Notes under the pieces: model-generated
The model's database searches: none
Told to the model about the DNA's origin: nothing
What the model saw: the letters and a program-made list of their open reading frames with translations, nothing else
Assembly (NCBI GenBank): GCA_002311655.1
Contig: DBYZ01000014.1
Location: forward strand, 186,001-250,000
Length of the DNA stretch: 64,000 nt
From: Bacteroidales bacterium UBA1173
GTDB lineage: Bacteria > Bacteroidota > Bacteroidia > Bacteroidales > F082
Direction of reading: 5' to 3'
Position numbers and translations under genes: made by a program
Shown here: one piece after another, positions 1 through 9,300 of the stretch
How positions within the stretch are numbered: position 1 is the first letter of the stretch
Layout of the letters: every line of letters begins with the position of its first letter

Positions 1-1
1 C

Positions 2-838
2 CACAAGCATGTGCGGTCGGAAAAGGACAGATATTCTGTACAGGCCCTGATTGAGAACAATGACATCAAGGCCAAGAAGCTGATGGATCTGCTTACGGTG
101 TATCCACCGAAGCACTTCTTCTGCGTATCGACCGACAAGGCGGCCAACCCTGTGAACATCATGGGCGCATCGAAGCGCATTATGGAGGACTTGGTGATGG
201 CCTACAACAAGTACTTCAAGGTGACGACTGCCCGTTTCGCGAATGTGGCGTTCAGCAACGGCTCTTTGCCTGACGGTTGGATTCATCGTTTGCAGAAGAA
301 GCAGCCGCTGGCAGCACCAAGCGATGTGAAGCGGTATTTCGTGTCGCCCGAAGAGTCTGGTCAAATCTGTATGTTGGCTTGTATTCTGGGCAATGGTGGC
401 GAAGTGTTCTTCCCGAAACTGGGAGAAGACCAGATGCTGACGTTCAGCAGTATTTGCGACCAGTTTGTGAAAGCAGAGGGTTTTGAGAAGAAGGAATGTG
501 GCAGTGATGCTGAAGCCAAGAAGTATGCCAGCGAAATGAGCTACGAAGGTACGACTTATCCTGTTGTTTACTTCAAATCAGATACTACGGGTGAGAAGGC
601 ATACGAGGAGTTCTACATCCCTGGTGAGCGCATCAACATGAACCGTTTCATGGCACTGGGTGTGGTGGAGGAAACCACCCGCAGACCTATGCCGGAGGTG
701 AATGCTTTCTTCGATAAACTGGAAGCACTGTTTGCCAAAGAGGACTTCACCAAGGCTCAGGTGGTAGAAGCTATCAAGGAATTCATCCCGAACTTTGAAC
801 ATGAAGAGAAGGGGAAGAACCTTGATCAAAAGATGTAG
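2..838 (+). CDS. UDP-N-acetylglucosamine 4,6-dehydratase-like protein, C-terminal part
   Basis: Extended short-chain dehydrogenase of the CapD/FlaA1/PglF group, which makes 4-keto-6-deoxy nucleotide sugars for surface glycans. The frame is open from base 2, so the true N-terminus with the Rossmann glycine motif lies outside the window. Visible is STDKAANPVNIMGASKR, where the Tyr of the usual YxxxK is replaced by Met, as in this dehydratase group. The last ~130 residues carry an acidic extension. It sits 48 bp upstream of a DegT aminotransferase, the usual partner that aminates the 4-keto product. The sugar made is not known. The family call is strong, the exact substrate is inferred. Confidence 0.85.
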   Translation, partial: HKHVRSEKDRYSVQALIENNDIKAKKLMDLLTVYPPKHFFCVSTDKAANPVNIMGASKRIMEDLVMAYNKYFKVTTARFANVAFSNGSLPDGWIHRLQKKQPLAAPSDVKRYFVSPEESGQICMLACILGNGGEVFFPKLGEDQMLTFSSICDQFVKAEGFEKKECGSDAEAKKYASEMSYEGTTYPVVYFKSDTTGEKAYEEFYIPGERINMNRFMALGVVEETTRRPMPEVNAFFDKLEALFAKEDFTKAQVVEAIKEFIPNFEHEEKGKNLDQKM

Positions 839-886
839 AGTGAATAGAATAAAGAACCATAGAACCTATAACCACGAAAATGAAAA

Positions 887-2038
887 ATGGGGAAAAGAAT
901 ATATCTTTGTCTCGCCAAGATGAGTGAGAGCGGGGCAGAGCAACGCTTTGTGCAGGAGGCGTTCGATACCAACTGGGTGGCTCCGCTTGGACCGAATGTA
1001 AATGCCTTTGAAGAGGAGTTGGAAAACTTTCTAAACTCTACACTGAAAAAAGTAGCAGCGTTGAGCTCTTGTACGGCAGCCATACACTTGGCGCTACTGT
1101 TGGTGGGAGTGAAGCCTGGCGATGAGGTTCTCTGCCAAACGTTCTCATTCTGTGCATCGTCAAACCCTGTGATTTATTGTGGGGCAAAGCCAGTGTTTGT
1201 TGACTCGGATGCAGAAACATGGAACATGTCGCCTGAGTTGCTCGAAGAGGCCATCAACGACCGTATCGCCATAACTGGCCGCAAGCCCAAGGCCATCATT
1301 GTGGTTGACCTCTATGGTATGCCAGCCAACTGGCAAGCCATCGAAGAAATCAGTCACCGATATGAGATACCCGTGATAGAGGATGCCGCCAACGCCATGG
1401 GATCGTTTTATAAAGGAAAACCATGCGGCTCGTTCGGCGCACTGGCAACCTTCTCCTTCAACGGCAACAAGATGATCACAACCAGTGGAGGTGGAGCCAT
1501 CGTCTGCCCCGATGATGCCATCAAGCAACGTGCCATCTTCCTGTCAACGCAAGCCCGCGAGAATGCCTTGCATTACCAGCATGAGGTGATTGGTTACAAC
1601 TACCGTATGAGCAATGTCTGTGCAGGTATTGGCCGTGGGCAAATGACGGTGCTGCAAGAACATATCGACCATCACAAACACGTCCACGAGCTGTACACAG
1701 AATTATTATCGAACACGGATTTGACGGATAAAACGGATGTCCGTGTTCAAGCGAATCCCACTGAGGATTATGACAGTAACTTTTGGTTGTCCACCGTCAC
1801 CTTTGGAAAAGATGTTGACGTAACAGCCCTATGCAAGGCTCTCAACGCTGCCGGCATTGAAGTCCGTCCACTGTGGAAACCCATGCACCTGCAGCCAGTT
1901 TATAAGGACGCTCCAGCATACCTTAATGGCGTAAGCGAAAACCTGTTTAATACGGGTCTCTGCCTGCCCAGCGGCCCCTGGGTAACAGACGATGACGTGC
2001 GATACATCGTTGACTGCATCAAGAAAGCGATAGTTTAG
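887..2038 (+). CDS. DegT/DnrJ/EryC1/StrS-family sugar aminotransferase (copy 1)
   Basis: PLP-dependent aminotransferase of 383 residues that transfers an amino group to a keto nucleotide sugar. The PLP lysine lies in SFNGNKMITTSGGG, and the cofactor-binding SSCTAAIHLAL and EDAANAMGS segments are present. A close paralogue is at 35629-36783 and a decayed fragment at 5519-5770. Following directly on a 4,6-dehydratase gene, it probably makes a UDP-4-amino-4,6-dideoxy sugar. A palindromic repeat at 1711-1748 is translated in frame as TDLTDKTDVRV in a surface loop, and the paralogue carries different repeat-like sequence at the same place. Confidence 0.92.
   Translation: MGKRIYLCLAKMSESGAEQRFVQEAFDTNWVAPLGPNVNAFEEELENFLNSTLKKVAALSSCTAAIHLALLLVGVKPGDEVLCQTFSFCASSNPVIYCGAKPVFVDSDAETWNMSPELLEEAINDRIAITGRKPKAIIVVDLYGMPANWQAIEEISHRYEIPVIEDAANAMGSFYKGKPCGSFGALATFSFNGNKMITTSGGGAIVCPDDAIKQRAIFLSTQARENALHYQHEVIGYNYRMSNVCAGIGRGQMTVLQEHIDHHKHVHELYTELLSNTDLTDKTDVRVQANPTEDYDSNFWLSTVTFGKDVDVTALCKALNAAGIEVRPLWKPMHLQPVYKDAPAYLNGVSENLFNTGLCLPSGPWVTDDDVRYIVDCIKKAIV
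1711..1748. repeat. In-frame palindromic repeat inside aminotransferase copy 1
   Basis: Arms GAACACGGA and TCCGTGTTC enclose two further ACGGAT units. The repeat is read through in frame, and the paralogue at 35629 does not contain this sequence. Confidence 0.75.
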
Positions 2039-2069
2039 TTTACAGCTTACGTCTTACCGCTTACGATTT

Positions 2070-2300
2070 ATGACCCAAGATGAGCGCTGGCTTGCGCGAT
2101 ACAATGAAGTGATGGATTTCATGGAAACAAACCATAGAAATCCATCACGTCATCGTTTAGAAGAGCATGCTATGCTCAACTGGCTAAAAGCCACGAGAAA
2201 GAAAATGAATGCTGGGGAGTTGAAAGAGGAGCGAGTGGAGCTGTTTCAGGAGTTGCTGGAGATTGGGGAGAGGTATAAGAGGGTAAATCAGTACATTTGA
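2070..2300 (+). CDS. Small helicase-associated-domain-like protein
   Basis: A 76-residue protein with the spacing of a single helicase-associated (HA) repeat: RWLARYNEVMDFME, then LNWLKATRKKMNAGELKEER, then LEIGERYKR. HA repeats are small helical DNA-binding modules usually attached to helicases, but here one stands alone. It starts 31 bp after aminotransferase copy 1. Two broken relatives lie at 5978-6155 (after an aminotransferase fragment) and 28976-29197, so the unit is repeatedly copied in this locus and one intact copy survives. The function is unknown and the HA assignment rests on pattern only. Confidence 0.7.
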   Translation: MTQDERWLARYNEVMDFMETNHRNPSRHRLEEHAMLNWLKATRKKMNAGELKEERVELFQELLEIGERYKRVNQYI

Positions 2301-2632
2301 TCAGTGTAGAGTTTAGGGTTTAGAGTTGAGAGTCAGTTGGAAAGTTTAGAGTTGTAAGTATGAAAGTACTGAAAAGTGTTTGGCAATTTTGCAGGTTTAT
2401 GTTTTGGCCGATAGGGAAATAATCTAAACATAAAAACTTTAATGTAAAATAGGTGTATCTGGGTGATGACAATAGAGCAGAGACATGGTAAACGCTTTGA
2501 AAGCAGGTTCCGTTTTGCTGGAAAGCAAGAACTGGAGGATTGAGTTGATGAAAGAGGAGGAACTATTAATTGTTTGTATATAGCCTTATATGAAAAATAA
2601 ATTGTATTTTTGCAAGTTTAAATGCGGATCTA
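2301..2632. other. Gene-free spacer with degenerate short repeats and a promoter
   Basis: The first 60 bases carry tandem variants of TTTAGAGTTG / GTTTAGGGT, a simple repeat type seen elsewhere in this window. I see no gene remnant. A -7 box precedes the next gene. Confidence 0.6.
2605..2612 (+). promoter_or_regulatory. Bacteroidota -7 promoter box
   Basis: TATTTTTG matches TAnnTTTG and lies 20 bp before the DUF262 gene start. It would drive the three-gene cassette to 5481. Confidence 0.6.
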
Positions 2633-3706
2633 ATGATAGGTTTAGGTAATGATAATCAGGATTGTTCGATTTATCCTAATGCAGAAGTTAGGGTTGAGAA
2701 AGCTCAGTATAGTATAAGCCATTTGCAAAAAATGGTTGAAGTGAGAAAAGAGATTCAAATTAATCCTGAGTTTCAAAGAAATCAGGTATGGAATCAAAAA
2801 CAGAAATGCGAGTTGGTTGAATCCATTTTAATGGGCATACCAATTCCTATTATGTACTTGTTTGAGAACAAGTTTGGACAAAAACAGGTTGTTGATGGCC
2901 GGCAGAGAATAAGTGCATTATTGGGATATATAAACAATGAGTTTCCTTTAAGGAAATTAACAATATTGAAAAACCTTGATGGTTGTAAATTTAAGGACTT
3001 GGAGCCCAAATTAAAAGGTGTTTATGAAGACTATCAGCTTTCATTTTATATTATACAACCGCCGACAAGTGAGCGTGTAAAATACGATATATTTGACCGT
3101 GTTAACAGGGGCGGTACAAAATTAAACAGTCAAGAAATGAGGAACGCCTTGTATTATGGTAAGGCGACAGAAATGCTTAAACGTCTTAGTTTATCATATG
3201 AGTTTATTCAGGCAACTGATGGTGGTGTGGATTCAAAGCGCATGCGCGATCAATATGTAATCCTAAGAACTTTGGCTTTTTACCTTTTATTCGAAGGAAG
3301 ATTTTCAAAATTAGAAGAACCAATTATATATAAAAGTGATATTGATGATTTTCTTGCAAAAGTTATGACTTTTATAAATGTTGAAATGGAAGATTATGAA
3401 ATAAATAAACTTGAGCAAGATTTCAGATTAGCCATGTCAACTATTTATATGGTCATGGGTAAAGACGCGTTCAGATTTAACTCAACTAAAAACAAAAAGA
3501 ATCGTCGTCCAATTAACATGTTATTCTTTGAAGCACTGACATTTGTGTTTATGGATACCAATAGCGCGTACATTCCTCCGTTTGAATTGTTGGAAAGTTT
3601 TAAGGATAAATGTGATAATGCTATATGTTTCAAAAACAGTACCGACTCGTTGGTCACAGTTAGAGAGCGACATGAAATGGTTGAAGATTTTATAAATCGT
3701 TATTGA
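2633..3706 (+). CDS. DUF262-family protein (ParB/GmrS-like N-terminal domain)
   Basis: A 357-residue protein with the DUF262 signature: INPEFQRNQVWNQKQKCELV near residues 43-62, then VVDGRQRISAL (DGQQR-type motif). DUF262 is the nucleotide-hydrolysing ParB-like domain found in GmrSD type IV restriction and in SspE, both anti-phage. The HNH-type DUF1524 domain of GmrD is not visible, so this is not a complete GmrSD. The gene ends 5 bp before the ATG of an AAA ATPase that is followed by a PLD-like gene. The low GC content differs from the flanking sugar genes and fits horizontal acquisition. Confidence 0.85.
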   Translation: MIGLGNDNQDCSIYPNAEVRVEKAQYSISHLQKMVEVRKEIQINPEFQRNQVWNQKQKCELVESILMGIPIPIMYLFENKFGQKQVVDGRQRISALLGYINNEFPLRKLTILKNLDGCKFKDLEPKLKGVYEDYQLSFYIIQPPTSERVKYDIFDRVNRGGTKLNSQEMRNALYYGKATEMLKRLSLSYEFIQATDGGVDSKRMRDQYVILRTLAFYLLFEGRFSKLEEPIIYKSDIDDFLAKVMTFINVEMEDYEINKLEQDFRLAMSTIYMVMGKDAFRFNSTKNKKNRRPINMLFFEALTFVFMDTNSAYIPPFELLESFKDKCDNAICFKNSTDSLVTVRERHEMVEDFINRY

Positions 3707-3711
3707 AAGAT

Positions 3712-4713
3712 ATGATAAATAGAGTTTTTATAGACAACTATAAATGTGTTAGCCATGAAGACTTAGAAATCAAGCCTTTGACTATTGTAACTGGTTTGAA
3801 TTCCACTGGCAAAAGCACGTTGCTTCAGTCAATTCTTTTAATTGAGCAAAATGTAGGTAAGCATGATATAGGGCTTTCAACTAATTATGATGTTATAAAA
3901 TGTAGGTATTCCGACCAAAATGAAATTAGAATTAGCACTGGTTGGGATAAAAACAGAAAGAAAAGTCTTTTAGTTACCCATAATGATATAACATTATCTA
4001 TAATACCTCCAGAGATAGGTGTGTCGTATGAGAACGGTCTTTATTATTTGTCGGCTAATCGTATAGGTGCAGAAGATTTGGTACGATTAATACAATCGCA
4101 CACAATAGGTTCGAGAGGAGAAAATGTTTTTAGCACATTTGAACTGGAAAAATCAAATCCTGTAGACGAACGATTACGCAAATACAAAGAATCATTTACA
4201 TTACAGCATCAGGTTGATTATTGGTTGTCTTATATCCTAGGTATCAGTTTCAGGTTAAGCACTGAAAAGATTAATGAAGAAAATCTGAATGTCAAATACG
4301 AAAGTGACGGGCTTCAAAACATTTCACCAAAGAATTTAGGAGCTGGAGTGAGTTATCTGGTAAAAGTTTTGATAATGTGTTTGCGCGCAAAACAAGGTAA
4401 TGTTTTGTTAATAGAAAACCCCGAGATTCATCTTCACCCATCTGCTCAGGCTAAATTGGGTGAATTCTTTACCTATATAGCAAATGCAGGTATTCAGGTA
4501 ATAATTGAAACTCACTGTGAGCATCTTATAAATCGCATACAATATGCAATTTATAAAAAAGAAATAGCATTTGATTCAGTGCTTCTACTATATAAATCTA
4601 GTATTAATGACAATTTTAAAAGAATACCATTTAATTCTGATGGAAAATATGCTGTGGATTTTCCAGACGGTTTCTTTGATGCAACATTGGATGAATTGAT
4701 GGAGATGGAGTGA
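3712..4713 (+). CDS. AAA ATPase, DUF3696/OLD-type ABC-like
   Basis: A 333-residue ATPase of the SMC/ABC-like class. Walker A is GLNSTGKST (residues 28-36) and the Walker B region is LLIENPEIHLHPSAQ, followed by IIETHCEHL, the usual D-loop/H-loop layout of the OLD/AAA15/DUF3696 group. I chose ATG 3712 over a TTG at 3703 that would overlap the upstream stop. No TOPRIM or other nuclease domain is visible. It lies between a DUF262 and a PLD-like gene, spaced by 5 and 3 bp, so the three are surely co-translated. It probably serves as the energy or sensor component. Confidence 0.85.
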   Translation: MINRVFIDNYKCVSHEDLEIKPLTIVTGLNSTGKSTLLQSILLIEQNVGKHDIGLSTNYDVIKCRYSDQNEIRISTGWDKNRKKSLLVTHNDITLSIIPPEIGVSYENGLYYLSANRIGAEDLVRLIQSHTIGSRGENVFSTFELEKSNPVDERLRKYKESFTLQHQVDYWLSYILGISFRLSTEKINEENLNVKYESDGLQNISPKNLGAGVSYLVKVLIMCLRAKQGNVLLIENPEIHLHPSAQAKLGEFFTYIANAGIQVIIETHCEHLINRIQYAIYKKEIAFDSVLLLYKSSINDNFKRIPFNSDGKYAVDFPDGFFDATLDELMEME

Positions 4714-4716
4714 GTT

Positions 4717-5481
4717 ATGTCAAAGGTACTATATAGTTTTGTTTTGGAAGATGACCTTTTTGTGGAGTACCACAAATTTATGAATCCACGCGATTCTTTG
4801 GGTGAATATGATAAAGATATTATCAAGAAACTGTTATCATATCATGTTTATCCTTTTCTGTTTAACAAGAAGCAGCTAGAAAGAACTAATATTGAAATTC
4901 CAAATAATTTGAAAGGGCAGTTGAATCATGCGCCAAATAAAAACCATGATTTAACTAAACTTAAGGATGGGACAGTTTTTAAATGTATTTTGTCAACAAG
5001 TAAAGATGAGTATCCATATATAAATATTAATTCTGATAAAATCAAGACAACAATAACAGGTACATTCTTTTCAACGGAAAATAGGAATAAAGCCATATCA
5101 CACATAACACAATTATGTAATAATGCCAAATCTATAACCTTGTATGATAAATACTTAAGCAAAAATGAGGCTAATGAATTATGCGCGTTATTACCAAAGA
5201 GGAATGATTTGCTAATTAGAATTCATGACAAAGATATACATGAAAGAGCAGCGAAGACATATTGTTTCTCAGATGTCGAAACTGTTATTAGAGGTAATTG
5301 TGGAGATTGGATTATAGAACCATCCAATTTATTGGTCAATAGCCATCACGATCGTTATTTGATAATTGATGATAAATTGGCAATTATATTAACAAGTGGT
5401 TTTTCGAATTTATTCAATGATTTAAAAGAAATAACATATATTGTAATTCCTGTTACAAAGAATCCATTGCTAAGGACATAA
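4717..5481 (+). CDS. Putative PLD-like protein, third gene of the DUF262-ATPase cassette
   Basis: A 254-residue protein without a clear named family. The C-terminal half reads like half of a phospholipase D fold: a strand plus ITLYDKYLSKNEA, a helix and strand (LLIRIHDKD), then HHDRYLIIDDKLAIILTSGF, an HxR/HxK...D segment followed by a Ser/Gly-rich turn as in PLD-like nuclease or sensor domains. Only one such motif is visible, so an active enzyme would need to dimerise. The N-terminal ~110 residues are unrecognised. It follows the ATPase by 3 bp. Confidence 0.6.
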   Translation: MSKVLYSFVLEDDLFVEYHKFMNPRDSLGEYDKDIIKKLLSYHVYPFLFNKKQLERTNIEIPNNLKGQLNHAPNKNHDLTKLKDGTVFKCILSTSKDEYPYININSDKIKTTITGTFFSTENRNKAISHITQLCNNAKSITLYDKYLSKNEANELCALLPKRNDLLIRIHDKDIHERAAKTYCFSDVETVIRGNCGDWIIEPSNLLVNSHHDRYLIIDDKLAIILTSGFSNLFNDLKEITYIVIPVTKNPLLRT

Positions 5482-5518
5482 ATCATAAACTTATATAACT
5501 AAAGCATATCAACTTTTT

Positions 5519-5770
5519 ATAGCTAATCGTATATACCTCTGCCTCGCTCACATGTCTGAAGCGGGACTTGAACAAAAGTATATCCAAGAGGCATTCGATA
5601 CCAACTGGATGGTGCCACTGGTGCCGAACGTCAACGGATTTGAAAAAGATTCGGAGGACTTCGTGAATGAGATTCCGTGTCAAGCCCGGAATGAAGGCTC
5701 TCTAAATAAGCGTGTAGTCGCGCTGAGCGCCGGATGGGAATGTTATCTCCATGCTGAAATTCTCAGTTGA
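5519..5770 (+). pseudogene. Fragment of a DegT aminotransferase (copy 2, decayed)
   Basis: The frame reads ANRIYLCLAHMSEAGLEQKY then IQEAFDTNWMVPLVPNVNGF, clearly the N-terminus of the aminotransferases at 887 and 35629. The start codon is ATA at 5519-5521. After a REP-like insertion at 5671-5692 the frame continues only to VVALSAGWECYLHAE and stops, so about 300 C-terminal residues, including the PLP lysine, are missing. A decayed copy of the small HA-like ORF follows, as after copy 1. Confidence 0.88.
5672..5692. repeat. REP-like palindrome (family D) in the aminotransferase fragment
   Basis: ATTCCGTG, TCAAG, CCCGGAAT: one mismatch from the palindrome at 19293-19313. It reads as IPCQARNEG in the pseudogene frame. 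Confidence 0.75.
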
Positions 5771-5886
5771 TAATGTCAATCTGAAAGCGGTAAGAATGGG
5801 TAATGACGTTTATGTTTTTAAAACCGGATAAATGGACCCTCGACAAGGTACAGGTGGAAGTAATTTTTGCACGTTTTTGCACGTTT

Positions 5887-5971
5887 TTGTCCGATTTTTC
5901 ACGCAAGTAAATAATAATCAATATATTGTGGTTTGCCTGTCTGGTTGGCAAATTGTCCGATAATCGGACAA
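5887..5971. promoter_or_regulatory. TTGTCCGAT palindrome and half-site
   Basis: A 19-nt perfect palindrome TTGTCCGATAATCGGACAA lies at 5953-5971. The half-site TTGTCCGAT recurs at 5887-5895, next to two TTTTTGCACG direct repeats, and again at 6321-6329 just ahead of the promoter of the large nuclease/STAND operon. It may bind a dimeric repressor, but no regulator gene is adjacent. Confidence 0.5.
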
Positions 5972-5977
5972 AACACA

Positions 5978-6155
5978 AAGAGGAATCATAGGAATTCGTT
6001 ACGACATCGATTAGTAGAGCATGATATGATGAATTGGATCAAGGCTACGAGAATAAGGATGAACGCAGTGGAGTTGAAAAGGAAGAGTGGAGATGTTTTG
6101 GAAGTGTTGGAGATGGGGAAAAGTATAGGGGGGGGTGAATCAGTATCGATAAATG
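5978..6155 (+). pseudogene. Decayed copy of the small HA-like ORF
   Basis: NHRNSLRHRLVEHDMMNWIK matches the intact protein at 2070-2300 at both protein and DNA level. The N-terminal part is replaced by unrelated sequence, and after ELKRKSG small indels scramble the C-terminus. Confidence 0.8.
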
Positions 6156-6220
6156 TAAGAGGGAAAGATAAAAAGAGGTCTTACAGGTGTGCCATCATGT
6201 TGTCCTGCAAATGTCACAAC

Positions 6221-6280
6221 GATAACGGACGAGCGTTATCAACAGCGGCTACAACTTTATTCAAGTTGTGGCCGCTGTTG
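6221..6280. terminator. Two consecutive hairpins, possible terminator or insulator
   Basis: GATAACG/CGTTATC (6221-6240) is followed by an 18-bp stem with one wobble, 6240-6257 paired with 6263-6280 around a 5-nt loop. No T-tract follows, so it may be an insulator or the remnant of a palindromic element. Confidence 0.55.
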
Positions 6281-6337
6281 GTTTAATAGGTGTGTGAATT
6301 AATCCGACGAATCTGTGCTTTTGTCCGATTAATTTCG

Positions 6338-6345
6338 TATTTTTG
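6338..6345 (+). promoter_or_regulatory. -7 promoter box of the nuclease/STAND operon
   Basis: TATTTTTG, 54 bp before ATG 6399, with the TTGTCCGAT half-site (6321-6329) immediately upstream, where a repressor could act. Confidence 0.6.
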
Positions 6346-6398
6346 CAATTGAGATATAACACAGTATTATTGTGTGAGATAATTAGAAGTTGTTGATT

Positions 6399-9300
6399 AT
6401 GAGTTTTTCGTTTTTAAACAAATACAAAAAAGATTCGTTGGTAAGATATCTTGCCAGCATGTGTCTTTTTGAACAAAACTCGTCACATATTGTTCAATTG
6501 TCGACCCTTTTATATCAAGCCTTGCTTACCGATGGTGGAAATTGTGAATTAGTGGCTGCCAATTTTGAAGACGATATCAGAACAAATTACCCCTATGATT
6601 TGATGGAAGACCCACAAGGTTTTATGTATGTTGATGTGGTGCACTCTCAAAAAGGTACATTCAGGGTTTTTCCAGGTGTTTTTGCAACGGTTCAATATAA
6701 CTTGACGCAATTGTTCAAGGTGGCTATGGCCAAAGGTATTCACGAAGATACATTTGGTGAGGTGTATGCTCTGTTGGATTTGTCTGATCAAATAGCTGAA
6801 CGTTGTGGTTTCTCCAGATACGAGAAAGGTGACTGCAATTATAGTGAACTGTATTGCCCTGATGACAAACAATCTGAGGACAAGCAGAAGCACGTTGTGT
6901 TTTCACAAGGAGAATTAACCCCGGTCTTTGAAAGGTATGGTCAAAATTGGGATGCTGTTCGGCAATTCATCTATCATGATAATAAAGAAGCGATAAAGGA
7001 ATTCCTTAATAACAGAGACACTTACAGTCCAATAAAAAACACGCCACTATTCCAGTTAACTACTGGAGATTTTGCTGTGATGGAACCATCAGCGCTGCTG
7101 ACGAGTGCCTATTTGCGCTGTTTGGCCATTATGAGTTCAATCCTTCATGTAGATGACATCACGGAAGAAGTCCAAGAGATAATAAAGATTGAATGTCATA
7201 AGGCTATTGAATATGCCGACAATATGTGTGTGGCTGTAGAGAAGTTTGATAATGTGAGTTGCCTGGTATATCACTTTGACGCAGATAAAGTGGCTAGAAT
7301 TTGTATTTCAGCGTGTCAAGGATTTGAAGATGGGGTGAAGAAATGTGACGAGATGGTGGCAAAGAGATGGCCAGGCAAAAAGGTGATGAAAATACATGTT
7401 ATCTATTCGCTTGACTTTGAAGACCCCCAGGCATTCCCTTTTGAAGAAATGGTTCTTTTTGCTGATGATTTCAAGGTGATTATGGGCAATGAAAAGGGCT
7501 CGCTTACCACGTTATACGACTACTACAAGAGTCGAAGCGCACTAAAAGGTGTTGTCATCTGCCCCGAAGAGATAGATATGTATGGCTACTATCGCAGTAA
7601 TGAGGATACATTTTACCAGTCAACCAATTACAGTATGATAAGCTTGGCTTCGGATTCATTCTATGATCTTAAGTGTGATTATCTGCAGAAAAGAGACCAA
7701 CATCTTATTGATTTTGGCAATCAAAAGATTATGATTCGGCATTTGGAGGAGTTGCCGACAGAATTGCCTATATACGAACCGGACATGTCGGATAAGGTTC
7801 CAATTTTGGTTGGAGAATACAGAAAATCAACCGTTGTATGCCGTTTTAGTCCGGAAAATGAAGATGAATATATTACTCTACGTGAAATCACCAAAGCCTT
7901 GCTGGTGCGTTTCTTTGTGTTTGAATACAGGCATAAGGAATCGCTATTGAAGGCTGGCAATTATAGGGTGGAAATCCGTTTTGTGGATGCGGCAACAGTG
8001 TTGTTTAACATGGAACCCAACGGATTGTTCTTCACAATATCAAAGAATTTTTTTGAAAAAGATTATCAGGGGAAGACTGATGAACAGGCGCTGCTTGAAT
8101 TTGTGTTGGGAAAGATGAACCGATATGGTTATGTCAGTGCAAATGATTATCAAACCAAGATTCAAACCATATTCGACGAATGTAAAGGTCAAATGTTGTT
8201 GACGGACAGGAACGGTCTGGATTATTGGCTGATACATGACCAATATGACGGAACTTATACGGTGAACAAACACAAATGTGATGAGGTGCTCGATGAGATA
8301 GCCAATTATTTGAACCGGAAAGGGAAGAATGTTACTTTGGATAGTAAAGTATCTTGGGATGTGGCTCGACAAGTGGTGGATTTTTTAGGCATTGAATTGG
8401 ATAAGCTTCTTGAAAAATATGCATCGAAGGAGTTTGTGCTGCATCTTTTGCAGTTGCACCATGGTACATTGTTTTGGATGCTAACCACTCAATTAAGATT
8501 TGAGAAAGTGAACTCGTTGATGGAATATGTAGGCACCCATTTTGATGGACAAAAAGAGTTGCTGTTTGAGTATTCAAGAACCAATAATCTGACGCAGTGC
8601 CTTATAGAACGCATAGTGTCGAAGAATTTCTGTGCTGATGTAACCACAAAAGATTTTCCGCTGGAGGCGATTGACCGTATTTATGCTTATATGCATCAAT
8701 TGTATAATTTCGGTTCATACATGGATTTGTTGTTGACCAAGGCTTGTGGACTTGAAATGCGAATCTTGGCCAATGGAAGAGTGGAGTTGCCACGTGAGAA
8801 GATATATGAGCAAATGGCTTACTTCATGGATATTCGTGAGAACGAACTCTATCGTCCGGATGCCTACAGAAGGTTGTTCTCACTGAGAAGAGAGCTCAAC
8901 ATTGACATAGATGATTCGGTATTTAAGGATGCATTCAAAGCGGAATTCAAGATTGATTATTCCCAATGGAGATCGGTAATCGACCAATCCCTGAATTATG
9001 CTTTTGATAGAGACCAGCATGTGTTGGATATTACATGTGATGAGTTTGAAAAACAAATATTATCGAAAGTTTTGACTCAAAATGAGATTGCGGACTTTCA
9101 GGATGTATTCTGTATGAGTAAGGGTATGTCAGATGGCGCGTCATACAGTGAGAGTTTTATCCAGCGATTTAATCGACAGTTCCAAATTTCATCACGTCCC
9201 TGGATATGTTACAACGGAAGAGTGTTGTATAGCACCAATTCGCTACATCAGCATGAGCATGTGATACTCGAACGATTGAATGAGGGTAAAATGCATGCAA

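Noticed and set aside
2465..2545. 26-codon ORF in the 2.3-2.6 kb spacer
   Set aside because: No homology pattern, promoter or conservation visible.
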